Shown: piece by piece, positions 8,265 to 16,020 of the stretch
Layout: every line of letters starts with the position of its first letter
Position numbering within the stretch: position 1 is the stretch's first letter
Assembly (NCBI GenBank): GCA_963718305.1
Contig: CAVQZG010000003.1
Coordinates: 1 to 64,000 of the forward strand
Origin: RYN-230 sp963718305
Lineage (GTDB): Bacteria > Actinomycetota > Actinomycetes > Streptosporangiales > Streptosporangiaceae
DNA: 64,000 nucleotides
Direction: 5' to 3'
The notes under the pieces: generated by a model
What the model saw: the letters and a program-made list of their open reading frames with translations, nothing else
What the model was told of the DNA's origin: nothing
The model's database searches: none
Translations under genes and position numbers: made by a program

Positions 8265-8309
8265 TGGTGGGCGATACTGGGATTGAACCAGTGACCTCTT
8301 CGGTGTCAA
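8265..8309 (-). other. Displaced 3' half of tRNA-Val, att-like
   Basis: The minus strand reads TTGACAC (anticodon loop, GAC), CGAAG, a T arm ACTGG-TTCAATC-CCAGT, then ATCGCCC, A and CCA. The 5' half is missing and homology stops at the anticodon loop. It differs at about six positions from the intact tRNA-Val(GAC) at 9038-9109 and at three from tRNA-Val(CAC) at 23836. The intact GAC gene lies to the right on the same strand, as expected if an element entered that gene and pushed this old 3' end outwards. Confidence 0.72.
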
Positions 8310-8323
8310 ACACGCTCATCCTG

Positions 8324-8452
8324 ATGCAGCTCGGCAAGCTCTACGATCGCGTCGGTCTCCGTCTCACTGAGAAGGACAGGAGCGACTGGATTCTGGCGCT
8401 AGACCTGCTGATCGAGGGAGCCCTCACGCGGGTCGCCGTCACCGCCACGTAA
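8324..8452 (+). CDS. Small ORF of unknown function in the tRNA-Val remnant
   Basis: A 42-residue frame beginning MQLGKLYDRVGL and ending LIEGALTRVAVTAT. Its predicted helix (TEKDRSDWILALDLLIEGAL) is amphipathic. It starts just after the displaced tRNA-Val fragment, overlaps the 3' end of the endonuclease VII gene on the other strand and stops 12 bp before a strong hairpin. I do not recognise a family. It may be a real small phage-derived gene or the tail of a lost one. Confidence 0.3.
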   Translation: MQLGKLYDRVGLRLTEKDRSDWILALDLLIEGALTRVAVTAT

Positions 8453-8965
8453 CACCGCAAGCTCACTACGCCCGGCCGGTTGGGGACTGGCCGGGCGTAG
8501 TGCTGACCCCAGGTAGGCCATCGCCATCTCGGAGTACGCCTCGATGTACCCGAGGGCGACATTGCAGGTGAGGCACAGCAGGCCGCGCACGCACTTACCG
8601 CAGCACCTGGTCGGCAGCTTGGGCGGGCAGCAGGCGTGGTCATGGTCGATGCAGATGCGCTGGTCTTTCTCGAACGGCGTGCGGCACATGGCGCAGGCGT
8701 ACCCCTGCGCCTCCAGCATCTGGGCGAACCGCTCCGGGGTCAGGCCCATGAGCTTGAGCTTGTACGCCCGGTTCCAGCGGGACCTGGCCTCCGGGGTGAC
8801 GAGTGTCTTCTCGCGCCGCCGCTCTGTCAGCCGTTGCCTGCGGTCGGTTAGGGCTGCCGGTGTACGGCACTCTCCTCCGTGGCCGGGCATCCGCCCGCAG
8901 TACTCCTTGGCGCGAGGCATCCACTTGCCACACCGATCGCCCGTAGGCTGGCCGCTAACTGACAT
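8399..8965 (-). CDS. Phage-type recombination endonuclease VII
   Basis: A 188-residue HNH-like nuclease of the endonuclease VII family (T4 gp49 type, resolves branched DNA and helps packaging). Seen are the paired zinc cysteines C91-x2-C94 (YACAMCRTPF) and C131-x2-C134 (GLLCLTCNVALG) with the IDHDH catalytic block at 106-110 between them; GLTPERF precedes as usual. The homologous part ends near residue 155. The last 35 residues read through a perfect terminator-like hairpin and look non-native. It is the only clear phage gene here and lies between a displaced tRNA-Val fragment and the intact tRNA-Val. Confidence 0.85.
   Translation of the reverse strand: MSVSGQPTGDRCGKWMPRAKEYCGRMPGHGGECRTPAALTDRRQRLTERRREKTLVTPEARSRWNRAYKLKLMGLTPERFAQMLEAQGYACAMCRTPFEKDQRICIDHDHACCPPKLPTRCCGKCVRGLLCLTCNVALGYIEAYSEMAMAYLGSALRPASPQPAGRSELAVLRGGDGDPREGSLDQQV
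8464..8502. terminator. Terminator-like hairpin inside the endonuclease VII reading frame
   Basis: CACTACGCCCGGCC pairs perfectly with GGCCGGGCGTAGTG across an 11-base loop. It follows the small ORF on the plus strand by 12 bp and falls in the C-terminal codons of the endonuclease VII frame. It probably served as a bidirectional terminator, which implies that the original stop of the nuclease has been lost. Confidence 0.6.
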
Positions 8966-9037
8966 GGTGCTAACCCACCTGCGTCAGTCACAGAGCCCGT
9001 GGGGTGCGCCAACACCCTGCGGGCTCGCTTGCTTTCG

Positions 9038-9109
9038 TGGGCGATGCTGGGTTCGAACCAGCGACCTCCTCGGTGTCAACGAGGCGCGCTCCCACTGCGC
9101 CAATCGCCC
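9038..9109 (-). tRNA. tRNA-Val(GAC)
   Basis: 72 bases with a complete cloverleaf: acceptor GGGCGAT/ATCGCCC, anticodon loop TTGACAC (GAC, valine), T loop TTCGAAC, discriminator A. CCA is not encoded. Last of three tRNAs read on the minus strand in the order Gly-Cys-Val. Confidence 0.95.
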
Positions 9110-9112
9110 TCG

Positions 9113-9184
9113 AGGCGGAGGCGGGAATCGAACCCGCGTACAGGGCTTTGCAGGCCCTTGCCTAAGCCACTCGGCCACTCCGCC
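9113..9184 (-). tRNA. tRNA-Cys(GCA)
   Basis: 72 bases: acceptor GGCGGAG/CTCCGCC, anticodon loop CTGCAAA (GCA, cysteine), T loop TTCGATT, discriminator U as usual for cysteine. It is 3 bases from tRNA-Val, so the array is one transcript. Confidence 0.95.
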
Positions 9185-9276
9185 AGCGCCAACGTTCCCT
9201 GCTGGGGGAATCATGGCTTTGGACATCCGAAGAACCGTGCGGGCCTGGGCCTGCGGGACGGAATCCGGCGCCTCCG

Positions 9277-9349
9277 AGCGGACGACGGGATTCGAACCCG
9301 CGACCCTCACCTTGGCAAGGTGATGCTCTACCAACTGAGCCACGTCCGC
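9277..9349 (-). tRNA. tRNA-Gly(GCC)
   Basis: 73 bases: acceptor GCGGACG/CGTCCGC, anticodon loop TTGCCAA (GCC, glycine), T loop TTCGAAT, discriminator U. First gene of the Gly-Cys-Val array, a grouping frequent in Actinobacteria. Confidence 0.95.
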
Positions 9350-9427
9350 ATGCCCGCCGGAGCGGGCTGCTGCACTCCCCGCCAGGGCGGGCGTGCGTTC
9401 AGAACTGTAGCCGATCCTAGCCGCCGA

Positions 9428-9492
9428 GCAAACTCGGGACCCATGGCGCGCCGCCCGGCCGGGCAAACCGGGACCCGGGGCGCGCCGCCCGG
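9428..9492. repeat. Imperfect tandem repeat of about 35-bp period
   Basis: Two copies of GCAAAC(T)CGGGACCC followed by a GCGCGCCGCCCGG block, at 9428-9458 and 9463-9492, between the tRNA-Gly gene and the stop of the permease gene. They may be a local duplication; no function is visible. Confidence 0.45.
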
Positions 9493-9508
9493 TAATGCGG
9501 GCTGATCG

Positions 9509-11926
9509 TTACTCCGCGCGCAGGGCGTTGGCTACCCTCAGGCGGGCCGCCCGGCGGCCTGGCCACAGCCCGAGCAGGCTGGTCAGCACCAGCGCCGCCG
9601 GGACGATGACCACCATCACGACGGTCGCGATCGGCGGCACGTACTGCACAGGCGTGTACCCCGCCACCGTCCGCCACAGCAGACGCCCCACCACCAAGCC
9701 TGCCGGGAGCCCGATCAGCAACCCGGCCAGGGCGAGCACGGACCCCTGGGTGAGCACGATCAGGCGGCACTGGCGCGGCGTCATGCCCATGACCCGCAGC
9801 ACGGCCACATCCTGGATACGGCGCTGGACCACGGTGACCAGCGCATGACCGACGGCGCCGATGGCGAGCAGGGCCAGGAACACGCCGAGGACCACCGGCA
9901 GCACCTGCACCTGCCTCAGCTCGGCCATTTCCGTCGGGGACTGCGCCGGCTCGAGATCCGCGCTGGCCAGGCTGGGTGCCACCCGCGCGAGCTGGCCGTG
10001 CACGATCTGTGGTGCCTGCGCGGCGGGCACGCCAGGTGCGGTCCTGATCAGCACGATGTGGAACTTGAAGCCGGTGAACAGCCCGCTGAACCCGGCCGGG
10101 GTCAGCCAGCCGCCGTCGGCGTAGCTGTTGTGCGAGCCCTCGGGCACCAGGCCGCTGCCGGTCACGGTCAGGACCTCACTGGCCCGGTTCCCGGCCAGCC
10201 GCACCCGGCTGCCGACCCGGGCGTGCAGGGCGGCCAGGGTCCGGGGCGCCAGCAGTACCTCGTCCGCGCTGTGCGGCATGCGGCCGCGCAGCACCACGAC
10301 GGGGATCGCCTTGGGGCCGCCGGCGTGGTACTCGTACAGGCTGATCGACCCGGCCCCGCTCCCGCCGGTGGCCACCGCGACCCGGGAGTCGTCCACCCCG
10401 CTCACCGAGGGCAGCCGGTCCAGCGCCCGCACGAACGGCGGTGCGGGACCGAAATCCTTGCCGTTCAGGCCTATCTCGGAGATCAGCTGGAAGGTCTGCC
10501 CGAACCGTCCCGGGTGCGCCACGGTGTCGGACACGCCGTAGGAGAACGTGAAGGCGGCCACGATGCCGAGCACCCCGGCCACGGCCCCGATCTGGGCGGG
10601 CCGCACCGGCACGGCCGACGGCCCGCGGCCCGGCTCCAGCGCGAACCGGGTCCCAATCACGACCGGGACCGGGAATCCGGCCCGCGCCGCCGCGGCCGCG
10701 GTGGCCGACCCGCGGACCGGCACCTCCCGGCGGCCCGCGGCGAGCGTGGCCCGCCCGGCCAGCGCCGCGCCCCCCGCCACCAGCAGGGTGATCAGCGCCA
10801 CGGCCGGCCCGATGACCGCCCAGTCGGCGGACAGGCCGGGCGACGGTTCGAACAGCGCCGCGGTCCCGATCGGGAACCAGGGCGACACGGCCACCGCGAA
10901 CGCCGCCGCCAGGCCGGCCCCGGCCAGCCCGGCGAGGGCCGGGGCCGCCGCGACCGCCCCTGTGACCTCGGCCGACGTCATCCCGAGAGCCCGCATGATC
11001 TGCAGCTCCGCCCCGCTGGCCGCGGCGAAGCGGGCCAGGGTCTGCCCGACCAGGAACAGCGAGGCCAGGAAGGCGGCGGCCGCCAGCGCGACCAGGCACC
11101 GTGCTTCGAAGGCGATCTGCCGTTGCGCGTCGGCGTACTGCTGGGGCAGGTCCCAGATGTCGATGTCCTGGCGGCCGGTCAGCCGCGCGATGTCGCGCCG
11201 CAGCCGGGGGATGGCCGCCTCCCCGCCGCGCAGCCGGACGAGCGCGTTGACGAAACTGAACTGGCTCCGCGGGTTGCCCACCACGCTGAGCGGATACCGG
11301 GCTGCCACGGCGGGCGACATGAGGATCGCGCCGTCCGAACCCGGCGAATCGGAGATCCACGGGGAGCGGACGACGCCGACGATCCGCAGCCGCAGCCTCG
11401 GCCCGGTGAGGGCGCCCCCCGGCCCGGATCCCTGTCCCGTCTCCATCTCCCTGGGGGTGGGCAGCTGGAGGATGACCGAGTCACCCACGCCCCGGTGATG
11501 ATCGGCCACGAACATCGGCGTGACCACGGCCTCATCGATGCGGCGGGGGTCGAGCACCCGGCCCTGGAAGACCACGGGCTTCTCGATCGACCGGAGAATG
11601 GTGTCGTTGGCGGGCGGGAACCCGGCGACGTCGGCGGGCAGCCCCTGGTAGCTCAGCGTGTAGTCCACCGCGAACGTGGACACCGAGGCCACTTCGGGCA
11701 GCCGCTCGACCCGGCCCCAGTCGAACCCGGGCTGGTTGGGCAGCACCACGGCCGTGGCCGGGAGGGTCACGGCGTCCAGCCGCCGCAGCGCGGTGTCACC
11801 CCGCCGGGCCCCGGCCACCGCGGCGATGACCGTGCCGCCCGCGAAGGCGACCAGCAGCGCGAGGATGACCAGGGACCGCCACCGGTGGCGCAGGTTGACG
11901 CGCAGCCACGTCCCGATCGCGTTCAT
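9509..11926 (-). CDS. FtsX-like ABC transporter permease (MacB/LolC type)
   Basis: About 805 residues with the layout of a double FtsX permease: a first membrane helix near residues 16-40 (LVILALLVAFAGGTVIAAVA), a large extracytoplasmic domain, three helices around 260-390, another helix (VAGVLGIVAAFTFSYGV), a second outer domain, and three C-terminal helices with a typical VAVLRVMGMTPRQ loop. I chose the ATG at 11926 (MNAIGTWLRVNLRHRW); the longer open frame adds a glycine/arginine-rich stretch. Such proteins usually work with a separate ATPase, but none is adjacent, so its partner must be elsewhere. Substrate unknown. Confidence 0.88.
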   Translation of the reverse strand: MNAIGTWLRVNLRHRWRSLVILALLVAFAGGTVIAAVAGARRGDTALRRLDAVTLPATAVVLPNQPGFDWGRVERLPEVASVSTFAVDYTLSYQGLPADVAGFPPANDTILRSIEKPVVFQGRVLDPRRIDEAVVTPMFVADHHRGVGDSVILQLPTPREMETGQGSGPGGALTGPRLRLRIVGVVRSPWISDSPGSDGAILMSPAVAARYPLSVVGNPRSQFSFVNALVRLRGGEAAIPRLRRDIARLTGRQDIDIWDLPQQYADAQRQIAFEARCLVALAAAAFLASLFLVGQTLARFAAASGAELQIMRALGMTSAEVTGAVAAAPALAGLAGAGLAAAFAVAVSPWFPIGTAALFEPSPGLSADWAVIGPAVALITLLVAGGAALAGRATLAAGRREVPVRGSATAAAAARAGFPVPVVIGTRFALEPGRGPSAVPVRPAQIGAVAGVLGIVAAFTFSYGVSDTVAHPGRFGQTFQLISEIGLNGKDFGPAPPFVRALDRLPSVSGVDDSRVAVATGGSGAGSISLYEYHAGGPKAIPVVVLRGRMPHSADEVLLAPRTLAALHARVGSRVRLAGNRASEVLTVTGSGLVPEGSHNSYADGGWLTPAGFSGLFTGFKFHIVLIRTAPGVPAAQAPQIVHGQLARVAPSLASADLEPAQSPTEMAELRQVQVLPVVLGVFLALLAIGAVGHALVTVVQRRIQDVAVLRVMGMTPRQCRLIVLTQGSVLALAGLLIGLPAGLVVGRLLWRTVAGYTPVQYVPPIATVVMVVIVPAALVLTSLLGLWPGRRAARLRVANALRAE

Positions 11927-12223
11927 CCGCCCCCGCCCCGTCCTGCCCGTGCCATCCCTCCGGTGCACCTCAGGTCATTAACCCGCACTTCGCAGCCTCG
12001 CGGGAGTAGGCCAGCACGAAGGTGGCCGGGGAGGCTGCCCAGACCGCCGGCCTGCCGGGCGTATGGGAGGAGGAAGTCCCGGCGGAAACCTGGCGGCTGA
12101 TCGCCCGGTTCGCGAAGTTGTCAGCGCCCCCGGCAGTAATCCCGGGCCGGACCGAGAGATCCGCGTGCTTCGGGTCGTCATACCTGACGTAAGCCCGTAC
12201 CGATGACCAGAGGAGCACCCACG
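11927..12223. other. Intergenic region with a possible short gene remnant
   Basis: A 56-codon plus-strand frame at 12022-12192 (begins GTG, includes PGVWEEEVPAETWRLIARF) has GC-rich third positions in its first two thirds, as real genes here do. An in-frame TAG lies just before it and there is no ribosome site, so it could be the 3' remnant of a lost gene. I do not recognise the family. Its stop is about 30 bp before the VOC gene. Confidence 0.3.
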
Positions 12224-12574
12224 ATGGCAAGCCCAGTGGTTCATTTCGAGATCCGGTCGGCCGACCCCGACGCCACCCGCGCGTTCTACGGGAAGCTGTT
12301 CGGCTGGACCTACCCGGACGGCGGCATGCCCGGATACACCTACGTGAACACCGGGGTCGAAGGGGCCGTGCCGGGCGGGATCAGCCCGTTGCAGGGTGAC
12401 GGCCCGCTGGTGACCTTCTTCGTCGGCGTGAGCGACGTCGCCGCTACCCTGGACGCTGCGGTCGCTCACGGGGGGCGCATCGTCCAGCCGGCCACGTCAG
12501 TCCCGGGCGTGACCTTCGGGTTGCTGGCCGACCCGCAGGGTCAGGTCGTCGGCCTGGCGAGCGCGGACTCCTGA
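12224..12574 (+). CDS. VOC (glyoxalase/bleomycin resistance-like) domain protein
   Basis: A 116-residue single VOC module: VVHFEIRSADPDATRAFYGK, FGWTYPD, then GGRIVQPATSVPGVTFGLLA and DPQGQVVGL, the typical beta-alpha-beta-beta-beta pairs. I start at the ATG at 12224, which has AGAGGAG 8 bases upstream, not at the ATG at 12203. Such small VOC proteins bind a metal at the His and Glu of the repeated motifs and act as isomerases, lyases or drug-binding proteins. It stands upstream of a sigma-factor gene on the same strand; the link is not known. Confidence 0.85.
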   Translation: MASPVVHFEIRSADPDATRAFYGKLFGWTYPDGGMPGYTYVNTGVEGAVPGGISPLQGDGPLVTFFVGVSDVAATLDAAVAHGGRIVQPATSVPGVTFGLLADPQGQVVGLASADS

Positions 12575-12621
12575 CCGGCCGGCCGCGCGCGAGCAGGACA
12601 TCCGATACCGGGGGGTCTGCG

Positions 12622-13659
12622 ATGGCTGCTTCTGCTGACCTGGATGATCTGCTCGCGCGGGCCCTGGCGGGAGAAGACGCGGCGTTCGCGACGCTCGTCA
12701 CGGCGCATGAACGTTCCGTATTCCGGCACTGCTACCGCATGCTGGGATCGGGCCCGGACGCCGAGGATGCCGTCCAGGACACGCTGGAGCGGGCCTGGCG
12801 CAAGCTCGCGACCTACGACGGCTCCGGATCGTTCGGCGCCTGGCTGCATCGCATCGCGACCAACGTGTGCCTGGACGCGCTGCGAACCCGGCGAGCGCGC
12901 CTCGCCCCGGCCGGCTCCGGGCCAGCAGCGGCGCCTGGCTCAATGCTGTCGCCGCCCGACCTGGAGGCGGTCTGGGTGGAGCCGGTCAGCGACGCCGAAC
13001 TCAACGGAGCCGGGGACCCACAGGAGACACTGCTCCGCCGGGAGGAGATCAGCCTCGCGTTCGTGGCGGCGCTGCAGCGCCTGGCTCCGCGCCAGCGCGC
13101 GGCCCTGCTGCTGCATGACGTGCTCGGGTTCAGCCATGCCGAGACCGCCGAGGTGCTCGCCGTCAGCTCATCAGCGGTCAACAGCCTGCTGTCCCGGGCC
13201 CGCGAGACCGTCCAGGCCAGCCTGGGAACGCCGGTACCTGACCTCACGGACCCGCGGGTCCAGCAGTTCCGCGAACGTTACGTCCGCGCCTGGCAGCTCG
13301 CCGATATCGAGGCCTTCGTCCAGCTGGTGACCGAGGACGTCCAGTTCTCGATGCCGCCGCTCAGCGCCTGGTTCGATGGCCGGGAGGCGGTGGCGCAGTT
13401 CACCGACGACGTTATCTTCGCTGCCGTCCGGCCGCACGGGATAACGCTCCGGGCTGGCTCGTGCAACGGGCAGCCAGCCTTCGCGACGTATGAACCAGAC
13501 GGGGCCGGCCGCCTGGTCGCGACCGGCCTGCAGATCGTCCAGCTCAGTGACGTGAATGGTGAGCTGCTGATCACCGCATTGGTGTCCTACCGCGATCCGG
13601 CGGTCGCCGTGCGGTGCGGCCTGCCGGCCGTCATCGACCTTCCGCCCGGCCCGGATTGA
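12622..13659 (+). CDS. ECF sigma factor with C-terminal SnoaL-like domain (SigJ/SigG type)
   Basis: A 345-residue group 4 sigma factor. Region 2 is clear (DAEDAVQDTLERAWRKL, about residues 46-62) and region 4 has HAETAEVLAVSSSAVNSLLS at about 173-192. From about residue 210 a SnoaL/NTF2-like domain follows (FRERYVRAWQLADIEAFVQL, MPPLSAWFDG), which in this sigma group replaces a separate anti-sigma factor as the control module. In keeping with that, no anti-sigma gene lies next to it. GGGGGG precedes the ATG. The regulon is unknown. Confidence 0.9.
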   Translation: MAASADLDDLLARALAGEDAAFATLVTAHERSVFRHCYRMLGSGPDAEDAVQDTLERAWRKLATYDGSGSFGAWLHRIATNVCLDALRTRRARLAPAGSGPAAAPGSMLSPPDLEAVWVEPVSDAELNGAGDPQETLLRREEISLAFVAALQRLAPRQRAALLLHDVLGFSHAETAEVLAVSSSAVNSLLSRARETVQASLGTPVPDLTDPRVQQFRERYVRAWQLADIEAFVQLVTEDVQFSMPPLSAWFDGREAVAQFTDDVIFAAVRPHGITLRAGSCNGQPAFATYEPDGAGRLVATGLQIVQLSDVNGELLITALVSYRDPAVAVRCGLPAVIDLPPGPD

Positions 13660-13687
13660 GCCCCCTGATTGAGCCCCCGGATGAGCC

Positions 13688-14182
13688 TCAAGCCAGGGCA
13701 CCGACCTGGTCGGCGTAGTAGGTCACATCCGCCACATGCTCGGCGATCTCACGCAGCGTCCACGCGTCCGGCTGCGGGCGATCCCAGGCGTCCGCCCCGG
13801 CGGTCTCGTAGCGCAGCACGTACCAGCGGCCGAGCCGGCGCAGCCGGGAGCAGGCCTCGGCGTAGTCCGGCTCGGTGAAGCGGGCCCAGTCCGCGTCGAC
13901 CGTCACCGTCCGCCCGAGCCACTCATCGGGCAGCGGGTCGGCCCCGGCCAGCAGCGCCTCCACCTGATGCAGGTGATCCACCAGGTGATCGGTGATCCGG
14001 CGCAGCGCCTTGTGCGGCGTCCACGTGTTGGGCAGGCCATCGTCCATCGTCCGCGCGATGGGCCGGCCATCCCACGCGTGCCAGGTCCTGGCCAGTTCCA
14101 GGCACCGGTCCACGGCCGCCACTACCAGTTGTCCCGGGTTCGGGTCCGCTTGCCCAGGGTTCGGGTCCGCGTCATCAGTCAT
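13688..14182 (-). CDS. DinB-like four-helix protein
   Basis: A 164-residue DinB/YfiT-type protein: the first helix (LVVAAVDRCLELARTWHAW), then ALRRITDHLVDHLHQVEALL with its metal-ligand-type histidines, and TLREIAEHVADVTYYADQVG at the end, which carries the third histidine. These are metal-binding proteins that in Actinobacteria often act as thiol (mycothiol)-dependent transferases or isomerases. The N-terminus contains a 7-residue duplication, DPNPGQADPNPGQ, from a 21-bp repeat. The gene is convergent with the ECF sigma gene, 28 bp from its stop. Substrate unknown. Confidence 0.75.
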   Translation of the reverse strand: MTDDADPNPGQADPNPGQLVVAAVDRCLELARTWHAWDGRPIARTMDDGLPNTWTPHKALRRITDHLVDHLHQVEALLAGADPLPDEWLGRTVTVDADWARFTEPDYAEACSRLRRLGRWYVLRYETAGADAWDRPQPDAWTLREIAEHVADVTYYADQVGALA

Positions 14183-14305
14183 GGGTCAACTCTGGCCGAA
14201 TAATGCTTCGGCGAGCGCCGAAGCATGCCCGCCCGGGCACGGCGCTCCATGCGCTCAGGCGAGTCACGGGCCGCTGACGGTTGGCGTTAATGATGATCTT
14301 TCCCG

Positions 14306-14446
14306 TCAGCCGAGGTGCGCCTGCCTCAGCCGCCGGTAGTCGTCCTCGACCTCGGCGGGGTCGTCCAGGAACGGGTCGCGCCGGATCCGGGCCACCTCGC
14401 GGCCCCGCATGAGCCGGGCGAACAGGCAGCGAAGCCAGTTGGTCAT
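14306..14446 (-). CDS. Small conserved-looking protein, 46 residues
   Basis: A short frame begins MTNWLRCLFARLMRGREVAR and ends in an acidic, then basic stretch (FLDDPAEVEDDYRRLRQAHLG). Third codon positions are almost all G or C, as in neighbouring genes, and the ATG at 14446 follows a GGGGA sequence. It is divergent from the MocR-type regulator at 14479, a usual position for a MocR target. The amphipathic first half could associate with the membrane. I do not recognise a family. Confidence 0.5.
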   Translation of the reverse strand: MTNWLRCLFARLMRGREVARIRRDPFLDDPAEVEDDYRRLRQAHLG

Positions 14447-14478
14447 GAGAAATCCCCTAGACGTAGGCGGGCTTTTTC

Positions 14479-15954
14479 ATGACGCTAGGAGCGATCCGCT
14501 GGCCCCTCCGATCCAATGGCGTGACAGGAATGCAGACCAATCTGGCCTGGGAGACTCTGCTCGACTTGCCTGCCACCAGGCCCGGCCCGCTGCACATGCG
14601 GCTGACGGCCGCGATCCGCACGGCCATCAGGGACGGGCGTATCCCCCGGGAGGCCGCCCTGCCGCCGAGCCGTACGCTCGCCGCCGATCTCGGTGTTTCG
14701 CGCTGGACCGTCACCCAGGCGTACGCGCAACTGGTCACCGAGGGGTACCTGACCGCACGGACCGGCTCCGCGACCCGGGTGAGCTGGACGCCCCGCCCCG
14801 ACCTCGATGAGGCCGCGGGGCTTCCTGTGCGTCCTCCGGAGCCTGTCCCTGAGCGGCCGGCGCGGTTCGATCTGTCCTCCGCCCGCCCCGACCTCCGGGC
14901 TTTTCCGCGCCGCAAATGGGTCGAGGCCATCAGGACGGCCGCCGAGACCGCGCCGTTCGATCAGCTGGACTACGCCCAGTCGGGTGGGCATCCGCGGCTG
15001 CGGGCAGTGCTTGCCGAGCGCCTCAACCGGAGCCGGGGCGCGGCCGCGGAGCCTGCCACGATCTCGGTGTTCTCCGGCGCTGGCCAGAGCATGTCCCAGG
15101 TCTCGCACGCCCTGCTCGCAGACGGCCAGGTGGCGATCGGCGTAGAGGATCCCGGCTCCACGCGGCTCTGGCAGGCCGCGCGGACCGCGGGCCTGGAACT
15201 GGTGGGCTTGCCGGTGGACCACGACGGCCTCGTGGTCGGTGAGCTTGAGAAGCACCCGGGTCTGCGTGCGGTATGCGTCGGCGCGGCGCGGCAGGTGGCG
15301 ACCGGCTGCGTGCTCGCACCGCACCGGCGGTCGGCATTGCTGGACTGGGCCCGGCGCGTGGACGGCCTGGTCATCGAGGACGATTTTGACTCCGAGTTCA
15401 GCTATGGCGGGCCCGCGCCGGCAGTCATGCAGGGGACGGACCGGCAGCGGGTGGCGCTGCTCGGGTCGGTGAACAGGACGCTGAATCCGACCGTCGGCAT
15501 CGGGTGGGTGGTCGCGCCGCGCCGGTGGGTCGAGGCCGTCCGGGTGGACCGCGAGATTCCGGTCAGCCCGCCGGCGCTGAACCAGCTGGCCCTGGCGCTC
15601 TTCATCGAGTCGGGTGCCTACGACCGGCATCTTCGCGCGTCCCGCCGCCGGTTCCGGGCCCGTCGTGGCGCGCTGGTAGGAGCCCTGCAGGGCCAGCTTC
15701 CCGGCTACCCGGTGCGCGGGGCGGACGCTGGGCTGGATCTGCTGCTCGAACTGCCCCCGGGCTCGGACGCCGATGCGATCGTCGCGAACGCCCGGCGCCA
15801 GGACATGTGGCTGTGCAGCGTAGATGACCTGCGATTCCAGCCCGAGCCCGGTTCGCCGGGGCTGATCCTCGGCTACGGCAACCTGAACGATTCGCTGGTG
15901 GACGAGGCGGTCGCGGTCCTGGCCGGACTCATCAACTCAGTGGGGCGGCGCTGA
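14479..15954 (+). CDS. MocR/PdxR-family regulator with altered PLP site
   Basis: About 491 residues: an N-terminal GntR-type winged helix (AALPPSRTLAADLGVSRWTV at about 55-75) joined to a fold-type I aminotransferase-like domain from about 110. The PLP-binding aspartate motif is present (VIEDDFDSEFSYGG), but the loop that normally carries the Schiff-base lysine (GTxSKxLAP) reads GSVNRTLNPTVGIGW, with Arg333 where lysine is expected. Classical PLP-dependent regulation is therefore doubtful. The start is uncertain: ATG 14479, GTG 14521 or ATG 14530 are all possible, the last giving the usual N-terminal length. It may control the divergent 46-residue gene or the downstream hydrolase. Confidence 0.85.
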   Translation: MTLGAIRWPLRSNGVTGMQTNLAWETLLDLPATRPGPLHMRLTAAIRTAIRDGRIPREAALPPSRTLAADLGVSRWTVTQAYAQLVTEGYLTARTGSATRVSWTPRPDLDEAAGLPVRPPEPVPERPARFDLSSARPDLRAFPRRKWVEAIRTAAETAPFDQLDYAQSGGHPRLRAVLAERLNRSRGAAAEPATISVFSGAGQSMSQVSHALLADGQVAIGVEDPGSTRLWQAARTAGLELVGLPVDHDGLVVGELEKHPGLRAVCVGAARQVATGCVLAPHRRSALLDWARRVDGLVIEDDFDSEFSYGGPAPAVMQGTDRQRVALLGSVNRTLNPTVGIGWVVAPRRWVEAVRVDREIPVSPPALNQLALALFIESGAYDRHLRASRRRFRARRGALVGALQGQLPGYPVRGADAGLDLLLELPPGSDADAIVANARRQDMWLCSVDDLRFQPEPGSPGLILGYGNLNDSLVDEAVAVLAGLINSVGRR

Positions 15955-16020
15955 CGACGGCGGCGCAGGGCGGCTGAAATCCGTTTTCCGCCCGGCAGCC
16001 GGCGGGGCAGAATCGGCGGC

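Noticed and set aside
8147..8452. A 101-codon frame ending through the tRNA-Val fragment, with VGDTGIEPVTSSV inside
   Set aside because: The TGIEPVTSSV stretch is only the translation of the tRNA 3' half. It often appears at the ends of integrases in databases, but no integrase motif (R..H.R..Y) is present here.
9845..12100. Very long plus-strand open frame (about 750 codons) opposite the FtsX-like permease
   Set aside because: It is the antisense shadow of a well-supported gene, with no ribosome site or family motifs and composition typical of GC-rich antisense frames.
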